A stretch of 64,000 nt of DNA from Mytilus galloprovincialis. Its lineage: Eukaryota > Mollusca > Bivalvia > Mytilida > Mytilidae. A program made the translations under genes and the position numbers. Positions 1-11,780 of the stretch are shown piece after piece. The DNA is taken from positions 47,991,305 through 48,055,304 of the forward strand of contig NC_134847.1 of NCBI RefSeq assembly GCF_965363235.1. The letters run 5' to 3'. The stretch's first letter is position 1, and every line of letters begins with the position of its first letter. The notes under the pieces are model-generated. The model saw nothing but the letters and a program-made list of their open reading frames with translations. It was not told where the DNA came from and ran no database searches.

Positions 1-104
1 GAAACACCTCTAAAAATATACCAAAACGACAAACAAACGTTCAAAATAACATTTCATCAACATTAGCTCAAGAGTTAAATTTCAGTTCAGTACGATTTAC
101 GTGT

Positions 105-283
105 TAGAAGTGTTTTTGCACAACTTTTTTGAATTTTGGGTCCTCAATGCTCTTCAACTTTGTACTTGTTTAGCTTTAAAACTTTTTTTTATCTGCGCGT
201 CACTGATGTCTCTTATGTAAACGAAAAGCGCGTTTGGCGTATTAAATTATAATCCTGGTACCTTTGATAACTATAAATAAGTT
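105..283 (-). repeat. Dispersed repeat R1, 5' part, reverse orientation
   Basis: This is a truncated copy of the repeat called R1 here. Its reference copy is at 2551-2960. Read in reverse it begins with the ggtaccaggattataat-type block, then the aaacgcgc block, then the block that mentions a 'gaagagcattgagga'-like string. The GCGCG core is mutated (aaaagcgcgtttggcg). It stops about half-way through the unit. Confidence 0.7.
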
Positions 284-1424
284 GTTCTTATAATTTCTGT
301 CGTCATAATGTGTTTACCCCTTTTAGATAAATTTTATATATTTTTTTCCTTATAATGTGCTGTTATACGTTATGTCACATGAAAGGCTGCACCGGCACAC
401 ATATACAAAACTGGTATGTGTCTTTTGTCTTTTGTTGTGTATATCATACCTATGTTTCGTTTATTCTTTTCTACATCAATATGCTTAAACATCAGTGTTT
501 TATCCGATTGTATTTCATTTGTATCATGTCAAGAATTATTATAGCTTGCTATGCGGTAAGATTGTTGCTCTTTATTAAAAACCGTACGTTGCCATGTAGT
601 TGCTTGTATCGATCAATATATTTTGAACTTAGATTGATAGTTTGTATCAAATCGCTAACATTAAACAGTGGATACAATAGACAACTTTCGAGTTCGTTGC
701 CTTTTGGTCAGAAACTTTGGTTTTGGTTAACATCATTCGTGCGTTTATGGGCAACATTTCTTCTATCCCATGTTGATCAATCGATAAAAAGAAAATATAA
801 TGCTGATATGACAAAAAAATCGGCAAAATAATATTTTATAATTGATAATCAGCATGTCTGTCATATAGGAATTCTGATTGGTATTGTGATTGTGAAATTG
901 GTCTATTTAATGTTTCAAACAGGAAACCAGAACTCTCATCGCTAGTACATGTATTTTAAATTAGTATTAACTTTCGCAAAATTACTTATTGAATAACTTT
1001 CTACCTGCAGGTGCGTTGATACTAGAAATAATTGATATAGACATTTTTTTAAACCATGCTGGATAACTATAAAGACGTTTTAACATCCTTTTGTTATGGT
1101 ACTCTAATGAGACGGTCCCTTCAAATAACTCATATATGCACAAACGTATGCTATTGAGATATTTATGTGTTTACCTTTCATGTCTACCGGGTCATTGTAG
1201 GAATTATGTTGTTCTTTTAGTAATGTTTACTTAATTTTGTCGCGATTTGAAATGTAACTATAAAACAAACGAGTAGTTCGTTTAAAAGTAAAAGAATTGG
1301 GAGATATCGTTTGAACTTATTAGAGAGAACAATTTAGAAGAGCCTTTGAAATTATTTCCGAATATAAATAAAACTACATATCTTTATAAATTCCTTGCCT
1401 TGGTGTTGTATTTTACTACTGTCT
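284..1424. other. Gene-poor AT-rich stretch
   Basis: I see no gene or recognisable repeat here. A 158-codon open frame at 355-831 (+) is rich in Cys, Phe and Tyr, has no domain signature and looks like chance. No splice-flanked coding exon stands out on either strand. Confidence 0.5.
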
Positions 1425-1853
1425 TGACAACTATCTACAAAAGACCAAATGACACATAAATTAACAACTATAGGTCACCGTACGACCTTCAACAATAAAC
1501 AAAGCCCATACCGCATAGTCAGCTATAAAATATAATGACAAATGTAAAACAAATCAAACGAGAAAACTAACGGCCTAGTTTATGTACAAAAAATAAACGA
1601 AAAATAAATATGTTACACATCAACAAACGACAACTACTGAATTACAGGCTCCTGACTTGGTACAGGCATATACATACAGAATGTGAGAGGGTTAATACAC
1701 TTAAATTCCAATTTCCTCATACAAATCTGTCCTTTATTAGTTTTGTCCCCTTTTGATGTATCAAGAATCTATACATATACATAATCCTACCCATTGTACT
1801 GTTACACCGTTATTCCAAGTTACAATGTAGGGGGAGTGTTGGGATCCCGCTAA
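1425..1853 (+). repeat. Dispersed repeat R3
   Basis: This is a near full-length copy of a family recognised by aactataggtcaccgtacg, followed by a block naming acaatgagcaaagccc (here acaataaacaaagccc), and ending in ctgacttggtacaggcatat. Shorter pieces of the same family lie at 9230-9320, 38405-38515 and 54180-54295. It directly abuts the R2 repeat at 1851. No coding capacity was seen. Confidence 0.75.
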
Positions 1854-2288
1854 TAACATTAACGGTACCAATTTTCCTGCACCAGATTCGCCTTTCTACA
1901 AACATGTCTCTTCAGTGATGCTCGTGGCCAAAATATTTGAAATCCAAAGCTGATATAAAAGATGAAGAGCTATAATCCAAACGGTCCAAGAAGGATAGCC
2001 AAATCCGTGAAAGGAATCAGATCATTGCATGAGGGAGATACATTCCTTACTTCATAATAATTTTTAACATTTTGTAACAGCAAATTTTGATAACACAAAA
2101 CAATCCGTATTTTCATGCCAATATCAAAGTACTGGCTACTGGGTATGTGATACCCTCGGGGACTAACAGTTCACCAGCAGAGGCATCGACCCAGCGGTAG
2201 TAATAACATTAACGGTACCCATTTTCGTGCACCAGATTTGCATTTCGACAATACATGTCTCTTCAGTGATGCTCGTGCTAACATGTTT
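1851..2288 (+). repeat. Dispersed repeat R2: one full 350-bp unit plus the start of a second
   Basis: The unit begins taataacattaacggtacc at 1851. It contains ctcttcagtgatgctcgtgg and ends in a block with gataccctcggggac and ggcatcgacccagcggt. At exactly 2201 the unit starts again with the same opening and runs about 88 bp. The architecture equals that of R1 (2551-2960), and the two share their 3' block. A truncated R2 copy is at 21033-21330. Confidence 0.8.
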
Positions 2289-2550
2289 AACCCCTACTAG
2301 GCTGAATTGCACATATTAGGTAACAACTAACAGTTTTTACTAATGATATCTGTATTGGATTCGACCTGTAACGTGTTTATTATCATTGGTTAATTGGTTA
2401 TTGATTACGTGAAAAATAAAAAAGCTTTGATTGGTGTAGTTTTCAATCACCAACATTGTCCTATTATAGTTATATAAAAAGTTAGATTCTTTGATTCTTC
2501 CTTTTTACATCATTCCGGCTAACAAATTGGTTCTGGTTATTTTAGTAGTA

Positions 2551-2960
2551 TAGTTATCAAAGGTACCATGATTATAATTTAATGCGCCAGACGCGCGTTT
2601 CGTCTACATAAGACTCATCAGTGATGCTCATATCAAAATATTTATAAAACCAAACAAGTACAAAGTTGAAGAGCATTGAGGATCCAAAATTCCAAAAAGT
2701 TGTGCCGAATACTACTAAGGTAATCTATGCCGTGGATAAGAAAATCCTTAGTTTTTTAAAAATTCAAAGTTTTGTAAACAGGAAATTTATAAAAAGCGAC
2801 CACATTATTGATATTCATGTCAACACCGAAATGTTGACTACTGGGCTGGTGATACCCTCGGGGACGAAACGTCCACCAGCAGTGGCATCGACCCAGTGGT
2901 GTCAATAGTTATCAAATTTACAAGGATTATAATTTACTACGCCAGACGCGCGTTTCGTAT
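2551..2960 (+). repeat. Dispersed repeat R1: one full 355-bp unit plus the start of a second
   Basis: The unit begins tagttatcaaaggtacc and carries the block gccagacgcgcgtttcgtct. It ends in gataccctcggggacgaaac followed by ggcatcgacccagtggt. At 2906 it restarts with tagttatcaaatttac and the GCGCG block, then stops. Other copies are at 105-283, 19985-20175, 40095-40255 and 43649-43958. I recall this block as very common in Mytilus DNA. An 80-codon frame inside it is not a gene. Confidence 0.85.
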
Positions 2961-4321
2961 AGATGTTTTGAGAAAACTTAATTGTGCTGTGGTGTACCAA
3001 ATTTAGCTTTTTAGTTTAAAAACGTTGCAAAAACTATATACAATTTTATTGTTAACTTTGTAAATAGTATATCTTTAACCCTTCAAGAACACCTAACATC
3101 ACCTCATTTTTGCGTAAGGGCCATGTTGTAGGCCTACAGAATTGTACAGTCTTCAGCTTTTTATGTTTGGTTTTGTATACCGTTGTTTTGTCTTTTTGTA
3201 AACTTTCGTGTTATTGCCATGGTGTAGTATTTTTCTTTTGATACCTTTCGACTCTCTCGCTGCCTCGGATAAAACCCTGTACTAATGATGAGAAAATAAA
3301 AGAAAAGAAATAATTGACATAACATCTTCTTCTTCTCTTTTGTCTCTAGGTTTCTATATGTAGATCAATGTAAAAAAAAACTATATTTGAAATTGTCGTA
3401 AAAAGACAAATCATATGATATAAAATCATTATTTATCCGTTTATAATACACAATAGGTGTATACTAGTACTTTGTGGTTAATAGATATATCTTTAAGTTA
3501 TGACTAACTATATCTGTGACGTAATTCAATGGATACAGTTTGAACAGTAGCTAGACCATTATTGAGAATGAAATAATAGAGGTATGTTTTATTATTATAC
3601 TTGATTATGTATGTTAACCTATATTTGTAATTTGTTGACTTGTGTTTAATTTATGGATTCTATAACCTTTTGTTAGATAGATGGTTTTTGAATATATATA
3701 TATGATGTTTCCAAACAAACATTTTGAAAACGAAACAGTATTTCCCGCTTCCCAACAGTTGAAACTTTAAGTGTTTATTTTCTTAAAGAACAAACTTTCT
3801 TTTGAGTTCTTTTGATTCATATTTGATATCAAATAAGCTGATAAAGACAAAAATGAGATAACTTTAAGTTTCATTCTAAAAATAAATATTGAATTTTGAT
3901 ATTTATTAATAAAATGATAAAAGGTCAAGTTATTTATAAACATTTAAATATAGATCTACTTGTCGATATGATTTAGTTTCAAAATCGAACTAAAATTTTA
4001 TTCAATTCAGTAAAAATTCTCTAAAAATATAAAATGTTATTTGGATGCACTTTAAACGCAGTTACATATGACCTTTCATAGTTTTAAAACATTTTATTTG
4101 CAAAAATGTATAGACACGATCTGATAGACAGCAATTGGTATTGAACTACGCTTTCAGTAAATGGTCTTATACGATCAGTGATTTGTGTCTGTTGAATTGT
4201 TATGCTTTTTTGTGTGATTCACATCGCTTTATTGTTTTATTGGCAAAATTTAATACAGTTCTTCCTATTTGTTGTGCTTTAATACCAGCGACTTAATATA
4301 TTCGGTATATATTTTTCCATA
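2961..4321. other. Intergenic, AT-rich
   Basis: Roughly 3130-3290 resembles the reverse complement of dispersed repeat R8 (the gataccagagggacaaactc family). A short AT dinucleotide run lies near 3693-3703. The rest holds no gene I can support. Confidence 0.45.
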
Positions 4322-4463
4322 GGCGGATCCAGGGTGGTCTGGGCCCCCTTTTGTAGGAAAAATATGGTTGATTATATAGGGAATGACTGACGTATGATTG
4401 GAGCGGTACCCCCTTAGGTCAGTCATCGCCCTCCCTCTCCTTACAAAAAAATCAGAATCCGCA
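4322..4463. mobile_element. Small decayed hAT-like MITE
   Basis: The left edge is ggcggatccaggg and the right edge is cagaatccgcac, which read as imperfect inverted ends of the GGCGGATCC type often seen at hAT-derived elements. The body is about 140 bp with no coding capacity. I could not define a target duplication, so the class is tentative. Confidence 0.35.
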
Positions 4464-4930
4464 CTAGTTTCGTATCGTTGAAGGAAGTGCAATAACCTAT
4501 GATTGCCTACAACCACGTCATTTTAACTTTAAAAGATAGTTGTCTTATTGGCAATTATGACAAATATTCTTATGTTTTTTTTAACCCCAGTATTTTTTAT
4601 ATGCATGACCATATGGTAAATGCAGTTGGTTCCTGTAAATAACTAATGATTTTTCGTTTTGTTTGTTTGATGTTTTACTCATGCTGCTTAGGTTTTCATT
4701 TGATATTCCTGGTCCTTATACCTTACTATAAAAATCTATACAGTATGGTCTATTTTCCCATTGTTAAAGACCTTACAATTACTTATAGATGTTTACATGT
4801 TTGTCTGTTGGTCTTTTTTATTGGTAGTTGTCTTATGCATTTGCAACAATAAAACATCTGCTTATCTTTATAAAAGTCTGTTTTATTTGTTTTAACATAA
4901 CAAGATGTTTTGACAGATTGCAGGATAAAA

Positions 4931-7900
4931 ATGAGTGGAAAAGATGTATGCCTTGTTTTCGGAACAGCTGCAGTTTGTTGGATGTTTGGGTATTACTGGA
5001 CTAAACGACAAACAGGTATTTTTTATGTGTATATAATTACAAGCTGTACATATATAAGGAATGCCTTCGATATATTTCCTTTTTTTTAGGGTGAGGAAGA
5101 AGGGGGAGGTTGAGGGAGGGAGATCGGGACTCTTTTGCACATCTAAACAATACTGACATATTCATTTTGCCTTTGGCTCTACGTATCGTTTTATCAAAGT
5201 TCTTTAAATATTTCGGATTTTAGCATCTCTAAAAAGATATTGTCGAAATACAGATCTGTTGTAGACACATTGGTACCGATAATGATTGATTGGTTGGAAT
5301 AGTAACACGTTTTATACCTCCTACCTGGTTTAGTGGACTCGGTTAAGAAGTGGTCCAAGTAACAATCTGCCGTATCACTAGCCTGTCAACACAGTAGTTT
5401 TGTGTTCGAATCCCGCACGTACATAACAGGTTCGCTCGACTCCAATCTTAAAGTAAGGAATAGGTTTGTCAGGTTTCTTACCAAAGATCAGTAACTGTTG
5501 GTCTCTCTGAGCAATCATGTTGTATCTACCAATAAAAAGGTGACAGCCACGATACTGCACAATAGTGTCGAAAGTCGTGTTAAACTTTAACAAATCAATA
5601 CATATAATAAGACGCCTCCGGGTGCGGGAATTTCTCGCTACATTGAAGACCTGTTGGTAACCTTCTACTGTTGTTTTTTCTATGGTCGGGTTGTTGTCTC
5701 TTTGACACATTCCCCATTTCCATTCTCAATTTTATAAATCAATCCAATCCAGTTTGACCTATTAATACTGTTGATTTGAACACATGAACATCCGCATTTT
5801 TGTAATATTTTTTTGAATATATAGAAACGTAAAATTTAATTCAATTTGAAGACTACCATGACATGCGTTTATACGTCATGCATGTACATGAGACTTATTG
5901 TATTTTAGTATGTATAGCTTTTTCAAGTAAAACATATCTAATTTAGGCTTGACAACTACCCCTGCTTCATTCTCACAATCAGACCCACCTAGTCGTACCA
6001 GTGCTCAACTCATACCCGAGAATTCAGAAGAAGACGCACGTTTGGGTTAGTTACAATTCGTTTTATTTATACGGCATTTTGACCACAGTTATATGTAGAT
6101 ATATGTAGAAATATGAGTGAAAAGAAATAAAAATATCACGTCCGGAAAATATATCCCCGTAAAATTAAAATACGATATCCCGTGGTTTACAGAATTGGGA
6201 ATAATAGATAAAAAAAGAATGAAAAAAAAAAATGAGAAAGAAAAATAGAATAGGGAATAGAGGGTTGCAAAGGAATAAATGAGGTGTAACAAACTAAAGA
6301 ATTAGACAATAAAATACTATTCACAGAAAGGCACCATATTCAGAAAGAAGAAATCATGTAATAACAAATTAATCTAATAGTATACAAGTTTTCATGAGAT
6401 TTTAAGAGAATAAGCATTATTTTTATAGATAAAGAAAGAATCATACAAACGAATGAAGATGATACAGAAATGAAGGTTCCACCCCCAGACTTATGTAAGT
6501 GTACATGTAAAGGATTGTGTAACATTTAAACGATAGTGATATGAGGATAAAGTCACAGGACATGTCTGCGAACAATAAGAACTAATACACATTTAAGCGC
6601 CGGATTTATCTTCTCGCCTGTATTTCCGATACCCTATTTTAGCGAAACCGTCGGTACAGAAATATTTATATGTATTAAATATTTGTCCATGTGATCTTGA
6701 ATTGTAAGTTCATAAATTTTATTCTTGATGAATTGATTGATTGATATTATAGTTCTTTCATGTACTCAAGTATTTAAATATCCCCTGCTTTGAAACTATC
6801 AGTTTTGGGAGTATCTGGAAATGTCAGGCTATAAAAGTGGTTAGGACCCAATCAATTTATAAAGTGTTGTTTTATAAGGAATACATATGATTTGTTTGGG
6901 TTATCACTGAACAAATTATACCAATCGAAGAAAGGCGTTTGTTATATGTGACTGATTATCTTATTATATCGGCAACGTATTGTTTGGGTTAACAAGGACC
7001 ATGTAAAAACCAACTGAAAAAAGGCGTTTGTAATATGTAACTTATTATCTTATTAGATCGGCAAAGTAGTATAAACTTAAGTAATTAATTAAGATAAAGA
7101 GAATGTACAGTTATTTTAGCAATTTTAAGGTCATATCTAAGCGGGAAAGTATGTAAACCTCATTATGCCTAATCACCATGATCACTGAAACATAAGTTCG
7201 AAAACTCGAACAGTTTGTTATTATCAAAATCATAAGTTTTATTTCATAGTTAATTCATACTTCTTGTCCTATAATATACTTTTATATTGTGCTATTTTAT
7301 CATTTAACTATTTCGTAATAAACGGATCATTTTTTCTTTACGATGTAGGCTTTAATCAAAAGCCCAAATTGTTAAATACGGCAAAAAATTGGGATATTAG
7401 ATGTGTCCTACCAATTTGCTAAAAGGTCGTCAATCAATAAATCATAAATGTGCATTGACTAATAAGTGAAGAATTAAACTGAAGCTGTGTGCAGTGATAG
7501 ATATTAAATTATCATCTCATAGCACATTTTGATTTGAAGATTAGTATTTGTATTCTACAATGTTCAATAATCAATAAACATTAAAGACCAAAACTGATTT
7601 TCCCAATTCATTAACAAAATACAATTTGTTATAATTTTTGTTAAAGCCCACAACGACTGGTTTGTTGATTCCATGCTGACAATACAGTTGTATATCTATA
7701 ACTTTTAAATCCTTGTGAGGTTTCCTACCAAAGATCAGTCACTGTTGTTCTCTCTGGGCAATCCTGCTTTATCTACCAATAAAAAGGTGGCAGCCACGAT
7801 ACTGCACAATAGTGTCGGGAGTCGTGTTAAACATTAAAAGATCAATACAGAAAATCTATCCAACCCTGTTTTGACTCATTAATACTGTTGATTTGAACAC

Positions 7901-10900
7901 ATGCATGAACATTCGCATTTTTGTAATTTTTTGTCTATAGTTAAGAAAATTTGATTCAATTTGAAGACTACCATGACATGCGTTTTACGTCATACATGTC
8001 CATGTAAGTTATTGTACTGTAGTATGTATAGTATTTTATCAAGTAAAACATATATTATTTAGACTTGACAACGACCCCTGCTTCATTGTCACCTCCAGGC
8101 TCACCTAGTCGTACCAGTGCTCAACTCATACCCCGGAATTCAGAAGAATACATACGTTTGAGTAAGTTGCAATTCGTTTTATTTATACGACATTTTGACC
8201 ACAGTTAAAAGATATATGTAGAAATATGAGTGAAAAGTAAAACAATATCACGTCCGGAAAATATATCCCCGTAAAATAAAAAACGATATCACGGGGTTTA
8301 CAGAATTTGGAATAATATATAAAAAAGTGAGAAATAAATGAAAAGTGAGAAAAAAGAATAGTACATAGAATAATGGGTTGGAAAGGAATAAAATAGCTAT
8401 GAAAAACTAAAGAATTAGACAATAAAACAATTTAAACACAGAAAGGCACCATGTTCAGAAAGAGGACATCATGTTATAAAAAAATAATCTAATGGTAAAA
8501 CAGTTTTCATGAGAATTTAAAAGAATAAGCATTATTTTTATAGATAAAGAAAGAATCATACAAAAGAAGGAAGATAATACAGAAATAAAGGTTCCACCTC
8601 CAAACTCTTGTTAGTGTACAAGTAAAGGATTGTGTAACATTTAAACGAATAAAGTAAATTAAAACGTCGTTATTACGAACTCATATTCTGCAATTTTTCT
8701 ACGTGTAAAACACAAGGATCATTTAATGTGTACAAGGCATTATTTAAATGTAACTGCATAGATTGTGATACGTTATTTATCCACTCGAGACTGTTAGTTT
8801 TTCAAAGTTTAAAAACGTCAGGCTCGCCGAACGTTGTTAATATGCAAAATGCAACTGTCGAGAGAGGATAAATATTGTATTGCACGAGATAAGGTGGTGC
8901 ACTCTGTTCCTCTAATGACTTTGGACGAATTGCAAACCCTCTTAATCTTTCTTTTCGAACGACTTCTCTTAAAATCAGGAATAGCAAATAGTGAATTTTA
9001 ATATCATTAACTTGTTTAATTTTCCAAACAAATCTGTCCTGTTATAAATTTCTGATTGCTCGTGTAGGCCTTATACCTCATTTTATATAATATCTACATT
9101 GCTGGCTTTGGTTGAGACATAAAAATGTTCTACCTAAAGTTAATAAATACAATGAATATTTTTTACATCAATACATATATGGATAAAATGTTAAGACGTG
9201 ATACGGTGACAATTTTAAAATGTGACATTACTTAACAACAGTAGGTCACTGTTCGGTCTTTAACAATGAGCAAAGCCCTAACACATAATCAGCTACAACA
9301 AATCCCGAAATGACAAAGGACTGGGCCCAGTAAAATCCCCTTTAGTCCCCAAAGTATAGCTTTTTTACCAAATTGTTAAACTTTTGGATATTAATTGGAA
9401 TATTTCTCTTACATGAATATGGGCTGTTTTTGACATAACTATGAAGATGTATCGGATACTAGCATTATAAAGTTATGCTAAATTACCGAAGTCTTTATAA
9501 TTTTAACATTTGAATTAATTGTTAGACGTTTCCGTCTTAAATGGAATTGAGCGCATTTGTGGTTGAGGATGAAACAATTGAAATGAGAAATTGATTGCGT
9601 AGCCTAGACTACCGAATACAGTCTTTTGCAAATTTATACGAGTACCCTTAATAAAGTGATGCGTGCACCATGTTCACAGGAAAGTTAGTGCTGTGAAAAT
9701 GACTTCATTACCAACACTTATTCTAAAGATAGAGCCCTTTGAGGACAATCTTAACATCTTTCTGGAATAACCCACAGATACGCTTTTGCTGAATGAAAAA
9801 AAAAACAAAAAAAAAAAACAAAAAAAAAAACCAAAAAAAAAAAAACAAAGCAAAGAAATCAAGTAAACATTGCAAGCAACAACGTAAAATTTCGTTCTTA
9901 TTGATACATAATAAATTGAAAAGATATCATCTTAAACATTTCAATAGTTTTATAGTCAAATGTAGGAATATGCTTTTAAAAGCTGTTGCTTTTTGAATTA
10001 AAATTTAGATGTTTCGATTTTTGCAACAATCAAACTTATTATGATTTGATCTTATAATACCATACGGATGGAAAGCTTTTGTACAATGGTGACAACCCAA
10101 TGTAAGTAGTATACTGTATGTTATTTAGATCTTATTACACATGTAAGCAAACTTAGCACTAAATAAAACATTCTAGTTTTAAAGATGTTCGCCCTGTTTT
10201 CAGACGGTAATGATTTGGAAGAAGACCGGGATCATGTTGGTATGTACAAAAAGTGATTAATGTTATTAAAGTTCTCTTTCCTTGACCATTATTGTTAACA
10301 CGTCATTCCGCCGAGATAATTTATTTTTGTGAAATGAGATTTAAAAAAATAAATACAATAATTATCCATATAACAATATATTTTGTAAAAATGATATTTA
10401 AAACTTTGAATACCAAGCAGTAGTTTAAAAAAAACCAATACCAAAGGTCAGTACTAGCTTTCCTTGCGTTTATTAAATATTTGTTTTAATATGATGTCTA
10501 TATACAGATACATAATACAACATAATCGTATCAAAGTAAGTACAGTGAACTTGATATATAGGCGAAACTGTTAAGAGACGCGAGGGATACCAGAAACTGA
10601 TTGATTGTGTTAAGCAATTTCAGTTGATATTTTATAGTACAAATTGTGACTTTGATGGAGAACTGTCTTATTGGCACTCAAACCACATCTTCTTATATCT
10701 ATTGACAACATCATGGCTAAAACAAAAAGATCAACAGACAAAAATTGTACATAAAACACAACAGAGCAAAGTAAAGACAATGCATGTAGAATCACACGTT
10801 TGAGTTTAACAAATCCTGTACGCAGATACAATTGTTTAATTGAAAATTTATGTTTATTTGTATTTTAAAGGAGGACAGTGGTATGATGCAGTAATCCTAC

Positions 10901-11319
10901 ATGCTTCAGAAGATGAAATGGCTGCAAGACTTTGCCAGGAAATTTTGCAGGAACAAGTCAATGTACCAAACCTTAAAATTAGTTTACCGGATGATATAAT
11001 TACACCAGGCACACCAACCCTTGATGGATTAGCAGGTCTCCTCTTAAATTGTAGACTTGTTATTATCTATCATTCTCGACATATGTCTATGGATGGTTTA
11101 ATGCTCTTTGGAAAACAGGCTAATATAATACAATCTTTAGAGGACCCACAGAAGAGGGACCGAATAATTCCCTTTATTGTTGACTGCGAGGAACTTTCAG
11201 TTGATATGTGCACCATTCAGCCGGTAAATTACACAAATGACATAAGAAGTGCAAACTTTCCCAATTTTAAGAACAAAATGGAACGACTATTTTTAATGTG
11301 GAGGGATAAAATAGCATAG
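4931..11319 (+). CDS. Membrane-anchored TIR-domain protein, five exons
   Basis: Predicted exons are 4931-5015, 5947-6045, 8063-8161, 10204-10239 and 10871-11319. All introns are GT..AG and every junction is phase 1, so the frame stays open across all five exons (255 codons plus stop). Residues about 7-23 form one hydrophobic segment followed by the basic stretch TKRQ, which suggests an N-terminal membrane anchor with the rest in the cytosol. Residues 29-94 are two copies of a Ser/Thr/Pro-rich linker. Residues about 110-250 form a TIR fold: box 1 is YDAVILHASEDE, then a DD..TPG loop (box 2 region), then CRLVIIYHS and a C-terminal basic helix. The match is closest in memory to TICAM (TRIF/TRAM)-type TIRs used in innate immune signalling. 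Family placement, expression and the upstream UTR are inferred. An acceptor-like ttgcag at 4917-4922 could mark a 5' UTR intron. Confidence 0.75.
5102..5128 (+). other. Potential G-quadruplex in intron 1 of the TIR gene
   Basis: Four G tracts (5102-5106, 5114-5116, 5118-5120, 5126-5128) are separated by short loops of 7, 1 and 5 bases, about 90 bases after the exon 1 donor. This is sequence potential only. Confidence 0.4.
5325..5605 (+). mobile_element. tRNA-derived SINE
   Basis: The head carries a B-box-like tgttcgaatcccgcac at about 5400, preceded by a degenerate A box. The body (gactccaatct, then ctctctgagcaatc, then ctaccaataaaaagg) matches the second SINE at 13030-13293. It ends in gtcgtgttaaac and a short A/T-rich tail. 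The 3' half recurs at 7722-7845, inside the duplicated block, so the SINE was present before that duplication. Confidence 0.7.
5612..5738 (+). repeat. 3' tail of dispersed repeat R5
   Basis: It begins gacgcctccgggtgcggg and ends ccatttccattctcaatttt. The same tail ends the full R5 copy at 47757-49606 and occurs alone at 62951-63045. The tail is missing from the duplicate block at 7845, so it either inserted after the duplication or was lost there. Confidence 0.7.
5947..6045 (+). repeat. TIR-gene linker exon, copy a
   Basis: This 99-nt exon has phase-1 borders on both sides. It encodes a Ser/Thr/Pro-rich segment containing SRTSAQLIP and EEDARL. Because it is symmetric in phase, its duplicate at 8063 can be included or skipped without breaking the frame. 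Confidence 0.75.
6651..7435 (+). repeat. Diverged duplicate of the region downstream of the TIR gene (partner 11781-12590)
   Basis: From ggtacagaaatattt to about gtgtcctaccaattt this intronic stretch aligns in order with 11781-12590, which follows the TIR stop codon. It also contains an internal repeat (6893-6973 against 6980-7065, both with aaggcgtttgt and atcggcaa). Sequence from the 3' flank of a TIR gene now sits between linker exons a and b. Confidence 0.65.
7571..7706 (-). pseudogene. NHL terminal-exon relic inside the TIR gene
   Basis: The reverse strand reads the C-terminal end of the NHL family found at 35 and 42 kb: a GINKPV block, then NKLYFVNELGKSVLVFNVY and a stop. Only the last 44 codons remain, with no upstream exon and no splice acceptor. 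It lies in the intron between linker exons a and b, opposite in strand to the TIR gene. It corresponds to the relic at 13892-14112 in the other duplication unit. Confidence 0.7.
7722..8660 (+). repeat. Segmental duplication, copy 2 (partner 5470-6540)
   Basis: It starts inside the SINE body (ggtttcctaccaaagatcag) and runs through linker exon b to about 8660. Substitutions and small indels are scattered, so this is not a very recent event. Confidence 0.8.
8063..8161 (+). repeat. TIR-gene linker exon, copy b
   Basis: This is the 99-nt partner of 5947-6045 with intact AG and GT borders and an open frame. Changes include ESL/EDAR-type positions now reading RNSEEYIRL at the end. Both exons keep the frame, so the mature mRNA may carry either or both. 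Confidence 0.75.
8662..10203 (+). other. Long intron of the TIR gene
   Basis: It holds an R3 fragment at 9230-9320 and an A-rich tract at about 9796-9850 interrupted by single C bases. An exon-like signal appears only at its end, at 10204. The small open frames over the A tract are compositional. Confidence 0.5.
10660..10830 (+). repeat. Dispersed repeat R8 fragment
   Basis: A block with catggctaaaacaaaaagat and caacagacaaa followed by acataaaacacaac matches 16670-16830 and 33650-33800 in order. It lies in the last intron of the TIR gene. Confidence 0.6.
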
Positions 11320-11444
11320 AAGAAACATTTTCACATACTTTGAAAATACAAATTTAAATCAGTTTATAAGTCATGAAAAACTAACAAAGTAGAATATGCT
11401 TAGTATAAAACATGCAACTCCCATAGGTTTTTCGTGTTCATTAT

Positions 11445-11735
11445 AAAAAGTAAAATCATAAAAATTCTGAACTCCAAGGAAAATTCAAAACAGAAAGTCC
11501 CTTATCAATGGTAAAATTCAAAACTCAAACGAAAAGATAACAACTGGCATATACCTGGCTTGATGCATGCATTTTCTAATGTAGCAAATGGTGAATTAAA
11601 CCTGGTATTAAAGCTAGCTAAACCTCTCAGTTGTATGAAAGACGCATCAAATTCCGTTATATTGACAACGATGTGTGAACAAAAACATACAGTCATAATA
11701 GGTAAAAATGTCAAAAATACAGCAATAAACATTTT
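11445..11735 (+). repeat. Dispersed repeat R4 in the TIR gene 3' flank
   Basis: It opens with agtaaaatcataaaaattct and gaactccaaggaaaattc, and contains a catatacctggcttg block and a gattaaacctggt-type block. The same family is at 19249-19380, 32097-32325 (reverse), 33800-33905, 50495-50690 and 54605-54800. An AATAAA at about 11722 lies in it and could serve as a poly(A) signal for the TIR gene. Confidence 0.65.
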
Positions 11736-11780
11736 GTTATAATCTAAATCTTAGTATTATCAGTTTTGAAGTCGGTGCTT

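Larger units (their letters stand above)
5470..6540 (+). repeat. Segmental duplication, copy 1 (partner 7722-8660)
   Basis: The SINE 3' half, the sequence around exon 2, and the downstream run with cgtccggaaaatatatcccc all recur in the same order at 7722-8660. Copy 1 additionally holds the R5 tail at 5612-5738, absent from copy 2. The pair explains why the TIR gene has two linker exons. Confidence 0.8.

Noticed and set aside
355..831. 158-codon open frame on +
   Set aside because: Low-complexity hydrophobic and Cys/Tyr-rich text, no domain, no splice or promoter context, in an otherwise non-coding stretch.
9674..9996. Overlapping open frames on both strands over the A-rich tract
   Set aside because: Lys-rich on one strand and Phe-rich on the other, purely from the poly(A) run.
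10871..11319. SEFIR domain or bacterial-type TIR instead of an animal adaptor TIR
   Set aside because: Box 1 YDAVILHASED, the TPG loop and exon structure fit animal TICAM-like TIRs better; no catalytic glutamate context typical of NADase TIRs could be assigned with confidence.
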